The notes beneath the pieces are model-generated. The model was not told the origin of the DNA, did not search any database, and saw nothing but the letters and a program-made list of their open reading frames with translations. A stretch of 64,000 nt of DNA from assembly GCF_000820045.1 (NCBI RefSeq), contig NZ_CDBJ01000016.1:57423-121422 (forward strand). The letters are read 5' to 3'. This DNA comes from Aeromonas rivuli. Lineage in GTDB: Bacteria > Pseudomonadota > Gammaproteobacteria > Enterobacterales > Aeromonadaceae. How positions within the stretch are numbered: position 1 is the stretch's first letter; the number at the start of each line of letters is the position of its first letter. Of the stretch, positions 63,427 through 64,000 are shown piece after piece. The translations under genes were made by a program, and so were the position numbers.

Positions 63427-63950
63427 TATTCTCGCGCTTCATAGCCTCTATCCCCTGACATACCCCCACATGCATCGTTCCCTGCAGGGTGGAACGCCTC
63501 ATGGTTCTACACAGTTGGCCCACTTGAGGCATCCAGGAGAGCATGAGAATCCAATCGCGCTGAACACACCATCGCTCAACTCGTCATGCATAAAGCAGTC
63601 AATGCACCTGGTTAGCACCTGTTGCTTCTTACGAACCCTCTCTTAGGTCCAAGACGCAATCAGCGCAAGATCCTGACAAGCCTGGCTGACTCGCTTGCGG
63701 ATCCACATCAATTCCCAAGCATTGGGCATTGGGCATTGGGCATTGGGCAACATAGAGAGTACAAAGACCAAAACGCAATTGCGCTGGATGATCGCAGCGA
63801 TCAATTCGCCATGAGTTAATTTTCCTCCGCAAGCACGATCTCAATCACCCCCCCTAGACACCTAGCAGCCCGACAGGCCTCAGCGATGAAGTCCCCCTAC
63901 TCAAATGCCAGGTACTACACCTGCAGTGCGGCTTAAAAACGCACAAAAGC
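63427..63950. other. Gene-poor region after csrB
   Basis: About 520 bases with no convincing gene, ribosome-binding site or similarity I recognise. The only structure is the CATTGGG repeat at 63720-63747. Confidence 0.5.
63720..63747. repeat. Four tandem copies of CATTGGG
   Basis: Perfect 7-base microsatellite, four units, in a non-coding region; a candidate length-variable locus. Confidence 0.85.
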
Positions 63951-63979
63951 AAAAAGGCCTTCCCGATTGGGAAGGCCTT
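63951..63979 (-). terminator. Terminator of a minus-strand tRNA or rRNA operon entering from the right
   Basis: AAGGCCTTCCC / GGGAAGGCCTT hairpin; on the minus strand it is followed by TTTTTGCTTTT. It lies 10 bases beyond the presumed tRNA 3' end. Confidence 0.8.
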
Positions 63980-63989
63980 CTCTATTTAT

Positions 63990-64000
63990 TGGCGGAGCGG
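63990..64000 (-). tRNA. 3' end of a tRNA, probably tRNA-Asp (cut by window edge)
   Basis: The minus strand reads CCGCTCCGCCA, an acceptor 3' strand plus discriminator G and CCA, which would pair with a 5' GGAGCGG as in gammaproteobacterial tRNA-Asp. Only 11 bases are visible. The terminator immediately downstream supports a tRNA or the distal end of an rRNA operon. Confidence 0.5.

Noticed and set aside
63622..63844. Short open frames after csrB on both strands
   Set aside because: They run through a microsatellite, lack ribosome-binding sites and resemble no known protein.

Overview
The window looks like chromosome of an Aeromonas (Gammaproteobacteria, Aeromonadales). It is GC-rich and tightly packed. 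It keeps enterobacterial/vibrio neighbourhoods (lptM-lysA, cyaY, cyaA<>hemCDXY, ftsYEX-rpoH with rsmD divergent, fabR-yijD). It also has an hcp-vgrG-effector-immunity cluster of the type described in Aeromonas and a hut cluster. The genus call is inferred from protein recognition and gene order; no database search was possible. No insertion sequence, prophage, integrase or CRISPR array was seen.

Layout. 1-8.9 kb: 5' part of lysA, lptM, cyaY, an esterase, cyaA (TTG start), then divergent hemC-hemD-hemX-hemY for early tetrapyrrole synthesis. 9-12 kb: a cysteine-cluster protein, a remnant copy of the glpX 3' end, intact glpX, and a major porin. 12.1-18 kb: an auxiliary type VI secretion cluster made of a sigma-54-type promoter, hcp, a terminator, vgrG, a large two-domain peptidoglycan-degrading effector (TseP-like), and a secreted immunity protein. 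Base composition drops sharply inside the effector gene. 18.2-27.3 kb: chaA, then a complete histidine-utilisation regulon (hutH, hutU, hutG, hutI, a YjiH-type transporter, hutC) with three identical TGTATATACA palindromes. 27.3-34 kb: carbonic anhydrase, rpoH, ftsX, ftsE, ftsY (with a long 9-residue repeat tract), rsmD, yhhL.

34-48 kb: yijD, fabR and a fatty acid desaturase (membrane lipid unsaturation), a phospholipase-D-like cardiolipin synthase, mltF, a YfcZ-like protein, LysR regulators, yhgN, yecH, a dicarboxylate/amino-acid symporter, a DUF2007 protein, and a LysR regulator divergent from an EmrAB-like efflux pair. 48-57.5 kb: lysoplasmalogenase, a 50-codon small gene, a TAXI-type TRAP transporter, a secreted oligopeptidase B-like enzyme, a DUF411 metal-binding protein with a cysteine-containing neighbour, and a short-chain dehydrogenase divergent from its LysR regulator. 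57.5-62.6 kb: a KefF/KefC-like potassium efflux operon, a SirB2-like protein, and a WYL-domain regulator.

62.7-63.4 kb holds the most striking non-coding feature. It is a roughly 480-nt CsrB-family regulatory RNA with about a dozen hairpins presenting GGA, a terminator, a plausible promoter, and two UvrY/GacA-like boxes about 190-210 bp upstream of the inferred start. The window ends with a minus-strand terminator and the last 11 bases of what appears to be a tRNA-Asp gene. Two further structured, terminator-bearing intergenic regions (between ftsX and rpoH, and upstream of the YfcZ-like gene) are candidate small RNAs.
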